From Liolophura sinensis (taxonomy: Eukaryota > Mollusca > Polyplacophora > Chitonida > Chitonidae): DNA of 64,000 nucleotides. Below, piece by piece: positions 46,956 to 58,917 of this stretch. Each line of letters opens with the position of its first letter. Position 1 is the stretch's first letter. The stretch is from contig NC_088295.1 in NCBI RefSeq assembly GCF_032854445.1, forward strand, positions 71,578,028-71,642,027. The letters are read 5' to 3'. The notes beneath the pieces are model-generated. The model was not told where the DNA came from, did no database searches, and saw only the letters and a list, made by a program, of their open reading frames with translations. A program made the translations under genes and the position numbers.

Positions 46956-47820
46956 AAGTGTATAAGATAACTGAATAATAAATAGAAACAGGTATCTAGA
47001 AACTGGTCATTCGATTTTCTGCATGGCTCATTCTGCCGAAATATAACATTTTCAGCTATCATAAACCAGCCCACTGGTTAACTCTGTTGACAGAATATAT
47101 GTGATCATCGTGTCGATTTATGCTGTTAACTTTTACACACAATCTATCTTAGTTTATGCACTTCGACTCCAGTGTAAAATGGCATACTCCATGTCAAAGT
47201 AACGAATTAATGCGATGGGTATGGTCATAACATATTCTGCTTTTCTTGTATCAAATTATACATTTTTGTCCTTTGCCGTCAGGGAAGAGGATGCAATATT
47301 TTCAAATTTATTAGACTTGTAAAACGTCCATCTCGCCGTAAAATCATTTTCTACCCGGAGAGATTCCTAACCTTTGAAGAGGAAACTCGTGTGATATAAA
47401 TTGTTCAGCCGGCGGTTAAAATTGATATTCCCGTGATTTTTATGGAACAATGTGTATCCGACCGAACAGCGTAAAAGGGCCTAGCTAGACAACTGTAGAT
47501 GAGATGGGAACATAGAAGCTACATAGAAGGTGGGATGCAAGATATTTTGATTTTATGAGAGATACAACACACCCGTCTCTGTCTGAAAATAGGTTTTCCT
47601 CCAATAGTATCTTAATCTGTAATACTTTTTAAGGCATAATAAAAATCTTTAACCATATGTGCTGCAACCGTCAAAGTAGTAACAACGGTGACGGAACTAA
47701 TGTTTACATATCTCTACACAATCATATCCTCATGCTATTAAAAACTAGCGTTTATTTCGTACGTTGAACAGTAATTTTTTTAATAATCAAGGACGCCACA
47801 GGCGGAGTTGTTTGTTGACT

Positions 47821-48133
47821 GGCAGGTGCTGTACGAGGCTTTGTCGGGAGACGTACAAGTTGTGACGTGAGAGGAGAACTGAGGTAAAGTGATGTGAGAT
47901 AGGATAAGCAACTGACAGGTGTTGTCTGAGGCTTTGTCGGCAGAGGTACAGGGAGAGGTGAGAGGAGAACTGAGGCGATGTGAGATGAGATAGGATAAGC
48001 AACTGACAGGTGTTGTCTGAGGCTTTGTCGGCAGAGGTACAGGGAGAGGTGAGAGGAGAACTGAGGCGATGTGAGATGGGATAGGATAAGCAACTCACGG
48101 GTGTTGTCTGAGGCTTTGTGAGAAGAGGCTCAG
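47821..48133 (-). repeat. 91-bp tandem repeat in unit C
   Basis: Same number of units as in B (variant unit plus three starts of GGTGTTGTCTGAGGCTTTGT). Confidence 0.9.
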
Positions 48134-48226
48134 GAATAGGCCACAAAAGAAGTCAGGTGACTTATGGTAAGATAAGCAACTGAAAGTTCTCGAGGTCCAG
48201 TCAGCGCTAGCAACCGCGAAGAAACT

Positions 48227-48412
48227 ATGTCAAGTACTGACTACACAGGACGGATTCGATTAGCGGACTCTGGTGTGCCCCAAAGAGGTGAAATAACCAC
48301 CAAAATCTCAGCGTTTGTGACTTTTAATAATCTGTTTCCAGTAGTATTCGTACGGATCTCCAAACGTTATCGTAGGTATTTATCAAAGAACAGTGCAGAC
48401 AGAGATGATTAA
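48227..48412 (+). CDS. 61-codon ATG frame, unit C copy
   Basis: Protein identical to the unit B frame at 42479; one silent CGC to CGT difference. Unrecognised; see that entry for doubts. Confidence 0.18.
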   Translation: MSSTDYTGRIRLADSGVPQRGEITTKISAFVTFNNLFPVVFVRISKRYRRYLSKNSADRDD

Positions 48413-50490
48413 CTAGCCGATCAAGTTATCACAACATCGTCTTTTATCCAACAGCGTCTGCTTCAATAAGAGACAATATTTGTTATGTAAATCTTCCCCG
48501 TGAGCTGGCAGCGATCTGAAGGAGTGCTATTGTTACATTTAGATAAATGATAGTTGTAATTTTGTTTATGACAGCATGATGTAACTCACTATTTTAGGAG
48601 AGTGAAGTAACGCTTTGCTTTGTCCACACATGCCCTAGATTTGTCCGTCTTTGCTGCTAATGAAAGGCTCGGTTAATGAGCCACCTTAATGACTTATAAC
48701 GCCTAGGCATAGAAAATAACCTTACAACCAAGCAAAAATTCGTGTATTCTTTCGACCCCTAGTTATACCTCGGGTTATGTTTCCAGAACAAAGATTGTAG
48801 AAAACCCAGAATCAATACCTTCAAATCGTTTTTATGCAAAACTGCCTCAAAGAAGTTTTTGAATTTCAGCAGATGTGCCAAGACTTATGTAATATCGGTT
48901 GGGCCAAATGACTTGATATTAGCTTTACATGCAGCACAAAAACGAACCGTGTTACGTAGTTTCAGGAAAAAGTTGATGTTGTCACGCATGTAAAGGAGAA
49001 AACCGTCAGGAAACTGTTTTGTGTTTACTGATGATGAGGGCGTTAGAAGGCGTGGTTGTACATAGCCTAATGTACACATCACGAAAACATCCTAGCGCAG
49101 GGCAGCTTTTTATGTTTTTTCTCTTCGTTGTTCTTAAAATTTGACCCAGTATTTATAAGGTTTACTATAATCTGTATTTTCTAAATTTATTAAGTGGAGA
49201 AAATGGTAATGGATTTGAGAAAACGGTTAGATCAACATCATATTTTCTCATATGATGGCTTTTTATAGAACGCCACAATACGCTTTTTCTATCCACGAAC
49301 ACTCGTATTCTGTATCTTCCAAACTATCTGGTGATTAACAAAAGAAGAGGTCCTGCAATGGTACTGATTAACTCACCACAAATAATGAGGCAAATACACA
49401 AGCCAAATAAGGGAAGACAATTGCAAATCCAAAATGCTGTTCACTTTATTTATTTTCAATGAATGAATAAATGAGTGTCAGTCCAAAAAGAATGTAAATA
49501 TCCATTGAGTAAACTCAAAACCAAGTCAATATAAGCTTAATCAGGTAAGTTCATTCCTAGCCTGACAAAGCTAATAACAACTTACACAAGTATTCGGAGC
49601 ACTGTTAAATAATTGAAATGTATTAAGTTATCGCACAAAACTCGATTTACCGGTTGTCTGACATTTGATTCCATATATCCTGTTAGTTCCGTTCATGACG
49701 AGTAGATAATCATTTAGCGGTAACAGCTACCAAAGCCACTTACCATTCACATAGCCTTCCTGCAGCCAATAAATTATCAGCAATTCTGTTTGAGGAATAA
49801 TGATGAATTCTATGCTGTTTTTCTTCCTCCATGATCGATAGAATTATTTAATTTCCCCGATTCATGAGCTGGCTTTCTCCACATAACATTAATACATTCT
49901 ATTGTCAAGTAAAAGAAATATTCGTGAGTACGACATAAAACACTAATCAGCCAAATCAAGCGAGTAATGTAAAAAAAAAAGAGTGCAACTTCCTGCACTC
50001 TAAAGTGTTCAAGGCAATAAAACAGGGGTTGATAATTCCATTCCATTTTACCAAGTGGGTCAGGCACATGTTTCTTGTCTGTATGAGTTACCGCTGACAC
50101 TGTTCATCGGCAATGGAAATTTGAGTTACAGAATTAGAACTCTACTATGAAATGTTGCCAGCAAGCAAAGAACGTCATAAAAGACAAATGAATTTGGAGA
50201 CAGGTTGGCGCTGCGTTAAAATGAGAATGACAAAAACTGCAATGTCGATAAATTCAAGAGGCTTCTTACTTTCTGAACTCACTTGGTGTCTCCAAGTGAT
50301 TAAACTAATTATATTTAGTTGAATCATAATTTAAATATGTTTTCCATTCTCAATAAAGAATAAAATTAGGAAAAGAAAACAGACTGCATTATATTTTTGT
50401 TTGTCATTAATTTGCAATAAGATTCATTCTTGCATGTGTGACAATACTTCGTTAAATTGTAATTTTTATTGACTGTAATTTTGCCGACAG

Positions 50491-50688
50491 GTCATTGTAA
50501 CTCTGTTAGCTATGTTTTTGGGAGCCATGCCTGTCGAGAAACCTGTGTGAAAACTAAGAGAAAAGGGTGTATGGCGAAGGCAGAAGGAGGAGGTTAGGTG
50601 GAAAAAGAAGGAGTTCTGCTGTGATGATGAGAGAAGACACCAGCAGGCAAAGAAAGCAATTTGCTCAATTACTTGTGAAGAGGTGTAG
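50491..50688 (+). pseudogene. Possible decayed secreted Cys-rich peptide exon, unit C
   Basis: 66 codons with a single internal TGA at codon 20 and TAG at 50686; T5G3 run. Differs from D by few bases, one of them silent (GTT for GTC) and one in the codon after the TGA. Confidence 0.25.
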
Positions 50689-51462
50689 ACTCAGATTCGG
50701 TTAGTGGTCACTCTCTAAACACGGACAGCGGTCTATCCTTCTCCTGGGTTTGACCAGGGTATACAAACTATTAAATGTCTGTAAGACGTTAAACTTTTCT
50801 ATTGCACTGTGGCTGTCATGATAACAACATCAAGGTTATTCCTGAATTCATAGAATAAACCATTGATCATGTCAGAATGGTCGCAGACATGACAAAATCC
50901 GCCTCGATTGGACTGGGGCAATTTCAACAAGTAAAGTAAATAACATCAACTAGTAGTATGATTCACATTGGTAAACTAATCATGAATATATGATAAGCGT
51001 GACACGCTGTACACAAAGACCAGCACAGCTTTTTCTGATTCCTGTCGCTCAGACGACAGCAACTTGCCAGAGAGGTCACACACTTAAATCTAGGTCAAGC
51101 TGGTTATGCCGCGGTTTTTGGTCAGAGAAGTTTGTCAGATACCAGGCGAATTCCTCAACCTTTTTACCTCCGATATACACAAATGAAAACTTCTACAGTA
51201 TGGCGTTAAATATCACTCAGGAAAAAATAGAAATAAATTCCTGATGACCATGTACTATTTCTAGATTTCGTCGATTTAGAACAAAATACAGGAGATAAAA
51301 ACTGATTGGAAAAGTTCTGCTATGCTGAATGAAGAAAATGAACTATGCATGTAACCCGAAAACCAAGTCTTTAGTATCAAACTAGAGACTTAAGTAATAA
51401 ATGTTTTGCTACGCTATTTTGAGCTGATCGCCTCCAAAATCATCAGCAAAACAACCTTTTAC

Positions 51463-53228
51463 CTTTCTCATTAGATTCTCAACATAATGAAGATATGCTA
51501 GTTGAACTTTCAAAGCCATCTGACCTGTTTCCATCAGTTTGAAGTTTTCCTCATCAGACCTGTAGTGAGCCAATCAGATCTTACAGTTCATGCCCCAGGT
51601 ACACACTCAGAGTTTTTATACACGGCCTGTCGACATCAGAAATAAATCTTAAACGGGGACAATTTCTCATCCATTAAATTAAAAAACCTTCCTTTAATTT
51701 CACTTTAGGTAGTTCAAGTGAAGAATAGAGCCTAAATAAATGTACTTTTTGTCCCGGTGAAGTATAATGACTTACAAAAAGACTAAAAATCTAGCTTTAA
51801 GCAAGGACTGAACACGAATGTACTTTCTGTAATTTAGTTTCGATGAAGAAAGACTGAAATGATTAAAAAAGCGCAAAAGTTCTTCTTTTAGGCTGGGCTA
51901 AAATGTATCCATAGAAAACCCTTTTCAAACTTCCAATAAAGCTGGAACTTACAGCTAGATGCTGGGAAAAAGCATAAAAATTCTCACTGACTGAAAACAA
52001 AAATTTGACCATGCACGCAACAAATCAGGGAAGAGTAAGTTTGTGTTCCTCCCCTGAGTGCCAAGGGCCGTCAAACTGTCGCCTCTTGGCTGCTCTTTAT
52101 ATCTTTGTAGTATTGAACAATCAGAAAACCACTGGGGTGTGTCCAGATTTAGTCTCTGGCGCAATGAAACGTTTCAACGATGGAACACCTATGACTTTCT
52201 CATTAGATTCTCAACATAATGGAGATATGCTAGTTAAACTTTCAAAGCCATCTGACCTGTTTCCATCAGTTTGAAGTTTTCCGCATCAGACCTGTAGTGA
52301 GCCAATCAGATCTTACAGTTCATGCCCCAGGTACACACTCAGAGTTTTTATACACGGCCTGTCGACATCAGAAATAAATCTTAAACGGGGACAATTTCTC
52401 ATCCATTAAATTAAAAAAACTTCCTTTAACTTCACTTTAGGTAGTTCAAGTGAAGAATAGAGCCTAAATAAATGTACTTTTTGTCCCGGTGAAGTATAAT
52501 GACTCACAAAAAGACTAAAAATCTAGCTTTAGGCAAGGACTGAACACGAATGTACTTTCTGTAATTTAGTTTCCATGAAGAAAGACTGAAATGATTAAAA
52601 AAGCGCAAAGGTTCTTCTTTTAGGCTGGGCTAAAATGTATCCATAGAAAACCCTTTTCAAACTTCCAATAAAGCTGGAACTTACAGCTAGATGCTGGGAA
52701 AAAGCATAAAAATTCTTTTCAAAGAATGAAAACAAAAATTTGGCCATGCACGCAACAAACCAGGGAAGAGTAAGTTTGTGTCCCTCCCCTGAATGCTAAG
52801 GGCTGTCAAACTGTCGCCTCTTGGCTGCTCTTTATATCTTTGTAGTAAAAGGTCATTTCCCATACCACATCGCAGAGGTTGATAACAATGTCCTGTGAGT
52901 GTCACGCAGGCGTTAGTTTGTCAAATATATCCACAATGTGGACATAATCCATGACAACATCACAACGTCGATTAGTGCTTTATTTGGACACAGCGCTTTT
53001 TCTGACATTTCCATATCATAATATCGTTTACGTCCTGTTTTGTGAATGACATTGGCGACATGAGATAATAGTTCACGTGCCGCGACAGAAAATGTTTGTC
53101 TCTGTAAAGAGTTAGATGACCTCTGGATAGTGATATTATGGGATGGAACAATCAGAAAACCACTGGGGTGTGTCCAGATTTAGTCTCTGGCGTAATGAAA
53201 CGTTTCCACGATGGAACACCTATGACTT
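51463..53228 (+). repeat. Partial direct duplication inside unit C
   Basis: TTTCTCATTAGATTCTCAAC occurs at 51463 and again at 52196. The join after CCTATGAC sits on a shared CTTT. The first copy (733 bp) lacks about 300 bp of the second and shares variants with A (TTTGACCATGCACG, CAACAAATCAGGG). The second matches B (TTTGGCCATGCACG, CAACAAACCAGGG). It therefore looks like a product of unequal exchange between different units. Confidence 0.85.
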
Positions 53229-53241
53229 TTGAATGTATAAG

Positions 53242-53336
53242 ATTTATTTATTTATTTGAGTGGTGTTTTACGTCGTACTCAAGAATATTCACTTGTACGA
53301 TCACCCGCAGGTTACTGGTAGAGCTTCCCACGTACT
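53242..53336 (-). repeat. SINE family 1 with central deletion (C copy)
   Basis: Same element and deletion as in units A and B. Confidence 0.85.
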
Positions 53337-54190
53337 AAATGTATAAGATAACTGAATAATAAATAGAAACAGGTATCTAGAAACTGGTCATTCGATTTTC
53401 TGCATGGCTCATTCTGCCGAAATATAACATTTTCAGCTATCATATACCAGCCCACTGGTTAACTCTGTTGACAGAATATATGTGATCATCGTGTCGATTT
53501 ATGCTGTTAACTTTTACACACAATCTATCTTAGTTTATGCACTTCGACTCCAGTGTAAAATGGCATACTCCATGTCAAAGTAACGAATAAATGCGATAGG
53601 TATCCTCATAACATATTCTGCTTTTTTGTATCAAATTATACATTTTTGTCTTTTGCCGTCAGGAAAGAGGATGCAATATTTTCAAATTTATTAGACTTGT
53701 AAAACGTCCATCTCGCCGTAAAATCATTTTCTACCCGGAGAGATTCCTAACCTTTGAAGAGGAAACTCGTGTGATATAAATTGTTCAGCCGGCGGTTAAA
53801 ATTGATATTCCCGTGATATTTATGGAACAATGTGTATCCGACCGAACAGCGTAAAAGGGCCTAGCTAGACAACTGTAGATGAGATGGGAACATAGAAGCT
53901 ACATAGAAGGTGGGATGCAAGATATTTTGATTTTATGAGAGATACAACACACCCGTCTCTGTCTGAAAATAGGTTTTCCTCCAATAGTATCTCAATCTGT
54001 AATATTTTTAAGGCGTCGAAGTAGTAACAACGGTGACGGAACCAATGTTTACATGTCTCCGCACAATCATATCCTCATGGTATTATGAGATAAAATATTC
54101 TTTAAACTTTAAAAACTAGCGTTTTTTCGTACGTTGAACAGTAATTTTTTTAATAATCAAGGAGGCCACAGGCGGAGTTGTTTGTTGACT

Positions 54191-54400
54191 GGCAGGTGCT
54201 GTACGAAGCTTTGTCGGGAGACGTACAAGTTGTGACGTGAGAGGAGAATTGAGGTGAGATAGTGATAAGCAACTGAAAGGTGTTGTCTGAGGCTTTGTCG
54301 GCAGAGGTACAGGGAGAGGTGAGAGGAGAACTGAGGCGACGTGAGATGAGATAGGATAAGCAACTCACGGGTGTTGTCTGGGGCTTTGTGAGAAGAGGCT
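54191..54400 (-). repeat. 91-bp tandem repeat in unit D, shortened
   Basis: Variant unit plus two GGTGTTGTCTG starts, one unit fewer than B and C, with a short deletion in the first. Confidence 0.85.
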
Positions 54401-54496
54401 CAGGAATAGGCCACAAAAGAAGTCAGGTGACTTATGGTAAGATAAGCAACTGACAGTTCTCGAGGTCCAGTCAGCGCCAGTAACCGCGAAGAAACT

Positions 54497-54682
54497 ATGT
54501 CAAGTACTGACTACACAGGACGGATTCGATTAGCGGACTCTGGTGTGCCCCAAAGAGGTGAAATAACCACCAAAGTCTCAGCGTTTGTGACTTTAAATAA
54601 TCTGCTTCCAGTAGTATTCGTACGGATCTCCAAACGTTATCGTAGGTATTTATCAAAGAACAGTGCAGACAGAGATGATTAA
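54497..54682 (+). CDS. 61-codon ATG frame, unit D copy
   Basis: Same frame as 42479 with three amino acid replacements and no loss of the frame. Unrecognised; see the unit B entry. Confidence 0.18.
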   Translation: MSSTDYTGRIRLADSGVPQRGEITTKVSAFVTLNNLLPVVFVRISKRYRRYLSKNSADRDD

Positions 54683-56778
54683 CTAGCCGATCAAGTTATC
54701 ACAACATCGTCTTTTATCCAACAGCGTCTGCTTCAATAAGAGACAATATTTGTTATGTAAATCTTCCCCGTGAGCTGGCAGCGATCTGAAGGAGTGCTAT
54801 TGTTACATTTAGACAAATGATAGTTGTAATTTTGTTTATGACAGCATGGTGTAACTCACTATTTTAGGAGAGTGAAGTAACGCTTTGCTTTGTCCACACA
54901 TGCCCTAGATTTGTCCGCCTTTGCTGCTAATGAAAGGCTCGGTTAATGAGCTACCTTAATGACTTATAACGCCTAGGCGCAGAAAATAACCTTACAACCA
55001 CACAACAATTCGTGTATTCTTTCGACCCCTAGTTATACCTCGGGTTATGTTTCCAGAACAAAGATTGTAGAAAACCCAGAATCAATACCTTCAAATCGTT
55101 TTTATGCAAAACTGCCTCAAAGAAGTTTTTGAATTTCAGCAGATGTGCCAAGACTTATGTAATATCGGTTGGGCCAAATGACTTGATATTAGCTTTACAT
55201 GCAGCACAAAAACGAACCGTGTTACGTAGTTTCAGAAAAAAGTTGATGTTGTCACGCATGTAAAATGAGAAAACCGTCAGGAAACTGTTTTGTGTTTACT
55301 AATGATGAGGGCGTTAGAAGGCGTGGTTGTACATTGCCTAATGTACACATCACGAAAACATCCTAGCGCAGGGCAGCTTTTTATGTTTTTCTCTTCGTTG
55401 TTCTTAAAATTTGACCCAGTATTTATAAGGTTTACCATAATCTGTATTTTCTAAATTTATTAATGTAAAGTGGAGAAAATGGTAATGTCAACAATATATC
55501 TCAGTCCTGGATTTGAGAAAAGGTTAGATCAACATCATATTTTCTCATATGATGGCTTTTTATAGAACGCCACAATACGCTTTTTCTATCCACGAACACT
55601 CGTATTCTGTATCTTCCAAACTATCTGGTGATTAACAAAAGAGGAGGTCCTGCAATGGTACTGATTAACTCACCACAAATAATGAGGCAAATACACAAGC
55701 CAAATAAGGGAAGACAATTGCAAATCCAAAATGCTGTTCACTTTATTTATTTTCAATGAATGAATAAATGAGTGTCAGTCCAAAAAGAATGTAAATATCC
55801 ATTGAGTAAACTCAAAACCAAGTCAATATAAGCTTAATCAGGTAAGTTCATTCCTAGCCTGACAAAGCTAATAACAACTTACACAAGTATTCGGAGCACT
55901 GTTAAATAATTGAAATGTATTAAGTTATCGCACAAAACTCGATTTACCGGTTGTCTGACATTTGATTCCATATATCCTGTTAGTTCCGTTCATGACGAGT
56001 AGATAATCATTTAGCGGTAACAACTACCAAAACCACTTACCAATCACATAGCCTCCCTGCAGCCAATGAATTATCAGCAATTCTGTTTGAGGAATAATGA
56101 TGAATTCTATGCTGTTTTTCTTCCTCCATGATCGATAGAATTATTTAATTTCCCCGATTCATGAGCTGGTTTTCTCCACATAACATTGATACCTTCTATT
56201 GGCAAGTAAAAGAAATATTCGTGAGTACGACATAAAACACTAATCAGCCAAATCAAGCGAGTAATGTAATAAAAAGAGTGCAACTTTCTGCACTCTAAAG
56301 TGTTCAAGGCAATAAAACAGGGGTTGATAATTCCATTCCATTTCACCAAGTGGGCCAGGCACATGTTTCTTGTCTGTATGAGTTACCGCTGACACTGTTC
56401 ATCGGCAATGGAAATTTGAGTTACAGAATTAGAACTCTACTATGAAATGTTGCCAGCAAGCAAAGAACGTCATAAAAGACAAATGAATTTGGAGACAGGT
56501 TGGCGCTGCGTTAAAATGAGAATGACAAAAACTGCAATGTCGATAAATTCAAGAGGCTTCTTACTTTCTGAACTCACTTGGTGTCTCCAAGTGATTAAAC
56601 TAATTATATTTAGTTGAATCATAATTTAAATATGTTTTCCATTCTCAATAAAGAATAAAATTAGGAAAAGATTGCATTATATTTCTGTTTGTCATTAATT
56701 TGCAATAAGATTCATTCTTGCATGTGTGATAATACTTCGTTAAATCGTAATTTTTATTGACTGTAATTTTGCCGACAG

Positions 56779-56976
56779 GTCATTGTAACTCTGTTAGCTA
56801 TGTTTTTGGGAGCCATGCCTGTCGAGAAACCTGTGTGAGAACTAAGAGAAAAGGGTGTATGGCGAAGGCAGAAGGAGGAGGTCAGGTGGAAAAAGAAGGA
56901 GTTCTGCTGTGATGATGAGAGAAGACACCAGCAGGCAAAGAAAGCAATTTGCTCAATTACTTGTGAAGAGGTGTAG
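56779..56976 (+). pseudogene. Possible decayed secreted Cys-rich peptide exon, unit D
   Basis: 66 codons with TGA at codon 20 and TAG at 56974; T5G3 run as in C. Acceptor-like TTTTGCCGACAG precedes it. See unit A for the description and doubts. Confidence 0.25.
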
Positions 56977-57085
56977 ACTGAACCTGAATGTTCAGATTCG
57001 GTCAGTGGTCACTCTCTAAACACGGACAGCGGTCTATCCTTCTCCTGGGTTTGACCAGGGTATACAAACTGTTAAATGTCTGTAA

Positions 57086-57483
57086 GTGAGTGAGTGAGTG
57101 CTTGGTGTTTAACGTCGTACTCAACAATTTTTCAGTCATATGACGACGTAGGAATCATTAGGGTGCATGTACGTGTAATGTGCCTCCTTGTTGCAGGACG
57201 GATTTCCACCGCTCTTTTATTTAGTGCTGCTTCACTGAGACGACTTACCGAAGGCAAGTAAGCGGCCCCGCCCGAGCCATTATACTGATACGGGGCAACC
57301 AGTTGTTGCACTATCCCCTTCATGCAGAACGCATGAAGGGGAAGTTACAACTTCCTCTTGTAACTGAGCGAGGAAGTTACAACTTCCTCTTTGAAAGTCT
57401 TAGGTGTGACTCGAACAAGGATTGATCCTGGATCTACCGGTCCCGAAGCGGACGCTTTACCAACTGTGCTATCCGGGCCGGTA
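57086..57483 (-). repeat. SINE family 2 inserted in unit D only
   Basis: Full length in reverse: (GAGT)n, TGCTTGGTGTTTAACGTCGT, CAGTCATATGACGACG, GACTTACCGAAGGC, and CCAACTGTGCTATCCGGGCC at the tRNA-like head. A, B and C show the empty site AAATGTCTGTAAGACG. In D the left flank is AAATGTCTGTAA and the right flank AAATGTAAGACG, consistent with a 12-bp target duplication that later lost four bases on the right. A local duplication of a GGAAGTTACAACTTCCTCTT block is visible inside. Confidence 0.92.
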
Positions 57484-57545
57484 AAAATGTAAGACGTTAA
57501 ACTTTTCTATTGCATCGTGGCTGTCATGATAACAACATCAAGGTT

Positions 57546-57650
57546 ATTCCTGGATTCATAGAACAAATTCCTGGATTCATAGAACAAATTCCTGGATTCA
57601 TAGAACAAATTCCTGGATTCATAGAACAAATTCCTGGATTCATAGAAAAA
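57546..57650 (+). repeat. 21-bp expansion, five units, in unit D
   Basis: ATTCCTGGATTCATAGAACA(A) is repeated five times; the other units have it once. 21 bp is seven codons, so a 64-codon frame (57510-57704) reads IPGFIEQ five times. An adjacent deletion of about 340 bp joins it to TTCTACAGTATGGCG. Coding status is doubtful, because in unit C the same frame has a stop in the single unit. Confidence 0.93.
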
Positions 57651-58742
57651 TTCTACAGTATGGCGTTAAATATCACTCAGGAAAAAATAGAAATAAATTC
57701 CTGATGACCATGCACTATTTCTAGATTTGGTCGATTTAGAACAAAATACAGGGGTTCAGAACCGATAATCCTTAAATACAAGTTTATTTAATGAATATCA
57801 CCATGCCTTAAAAGTGACCAGAGACAATCTGGTTCTTAGGAGCCGATTGGAAAAGTTCCGATATGCTGAATAAAGAAAATGAACTATGCATGTAACCCGA
57901 AAACCAAGTTTTACGTATCGAACTGGAGACTTAAGTAATAAATGTTTCGCTATGCTATTTTGAGCTGATCGCCTCCAAAATCATCAGCAAAACAACCTTT
58001 TACCTTTCTCATTAGATTCTCAACATAATGAAGATATGCTAGTTGAACTTTCAAAGCCATCTGACCTGTTTCCATCAGTTTGAAGTTTTCCGCATCAGAC
58101 TTGTAGTGAGCCAATCAGATCTCACCGTGCATGCCCCAGGTAAACACTCAGAGTTCTTATACACGGCCTGTCGACATCAGAGATAAATCTTAAAAGCGGC
58201 CAATTTCTCATCCATTAAATTAAAAAAAACCTTCCTTTAACTTCACTTTAGGTAGTTTAAGCGAAGAATAGAGCCTAAAAAATGTACTTTTTGTCCCGGT
58301 GAAATATAATGACTCACAAAAAGACTAAAAATCTAGCTTTAGGCAAGGACTGAACACGAATGTACTTTCTGTAATTTAGTTTCCATGAAGAAAGGCTGAA
58401 ATGATCGAAAAGTTCTTCTTTTAGGCTGGGCTAAAATGTATCCGTAGAAAACCCTTTTCAAACTTCAAATAAAGCTGGAACTTATAGCTAGATGCTGGGA
58501 AAAAGCACAAAAATTCTCATAGAATGAAAACAAAAATTTGGCCATGCACGCAACAAACCAGGGAAGAGTAAGTTTGTGTTCCTCCCCTGAGTGCCAAGGG
58601 CTGTCAAACTGTCGCCTCTTGGCTGCTCTTTAAATCTTTGGCGTAAAAGGTCATTTTCCATACCACATCGCAGAGGCTGACAACAATGTGCTGCGAGTCT
58701 CACGCAGGCATTAGTTTGTCAAATATATCCACAATGTGGACG

Positions 58743-58917
58743 TACAAGTGAAATATTCTTAGAAGGGTGTAAAACATCAATCAGATAAATAAATAAGAAT
58801 ATTTCACTTATACGACGGTGGCCTGCATTATGGCGGACGGAAACCGGACAGAGCTCGGGAAAACCCACGACCATCCGCAGGCAGACCTTCTGGCAGACCT
58901 TCTGGCAGACCTTCCCA
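58743..58917. repeat. Inverted SINE family 1 pair with 12-bp triplication
   Basis: A + sense tail (AAGTGAAATATTCTTAGAAG, then CATCAATCAGATAAATAAAT) abuts a - sense copy (AAGAATATTTCACTTATACG, GCATTATGGCGG, ACCATCCGCAGG). GGCAGACCTTCT is then repeated three times before CCACGTACTGAATG, where it rejoins the unit. It occupies the position of the deleted SINE of A-C. Confidence 0.75.

Larger units (their letters stand above)
41770..47517 (+). repeat. Tandem amplicon unit B (5.75 kb)
   Basis: The complete reference unit. Each internal junction reads GATGAGATGGGAACATAGAA followed by GCTACATAGAAGGTGGGATG. In order it holds the 91-bp repeat (42073-42385), the 61-codon frame (42479-42664), the old SINE tail, the Cys-rich exon candidate, a 48-codon frame (about 45058-45204) and the deleted SINE. 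Landmarks sit 5748 bp before their C counterparts through the first part. Confidence 0.95.
47518..53897 (+). repeat. Tandem amplicon unit C (6.38 kb)
   Basis: Longest unit. The excess comes from a partial internal duplication (51463-52195 repeated as 52196-53228). It shares with B the loss near 49200 of the TCAACAATATATCTCAGTC block. It shares with D, against A and B, many variants between 49436 and 51250 (for example GTATTCGGAGC, and GGTTGGCGCTGCG where A and B have GGTTGCG). This conflict between neighbours indicates exchange between units. Confidence 0.95.
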
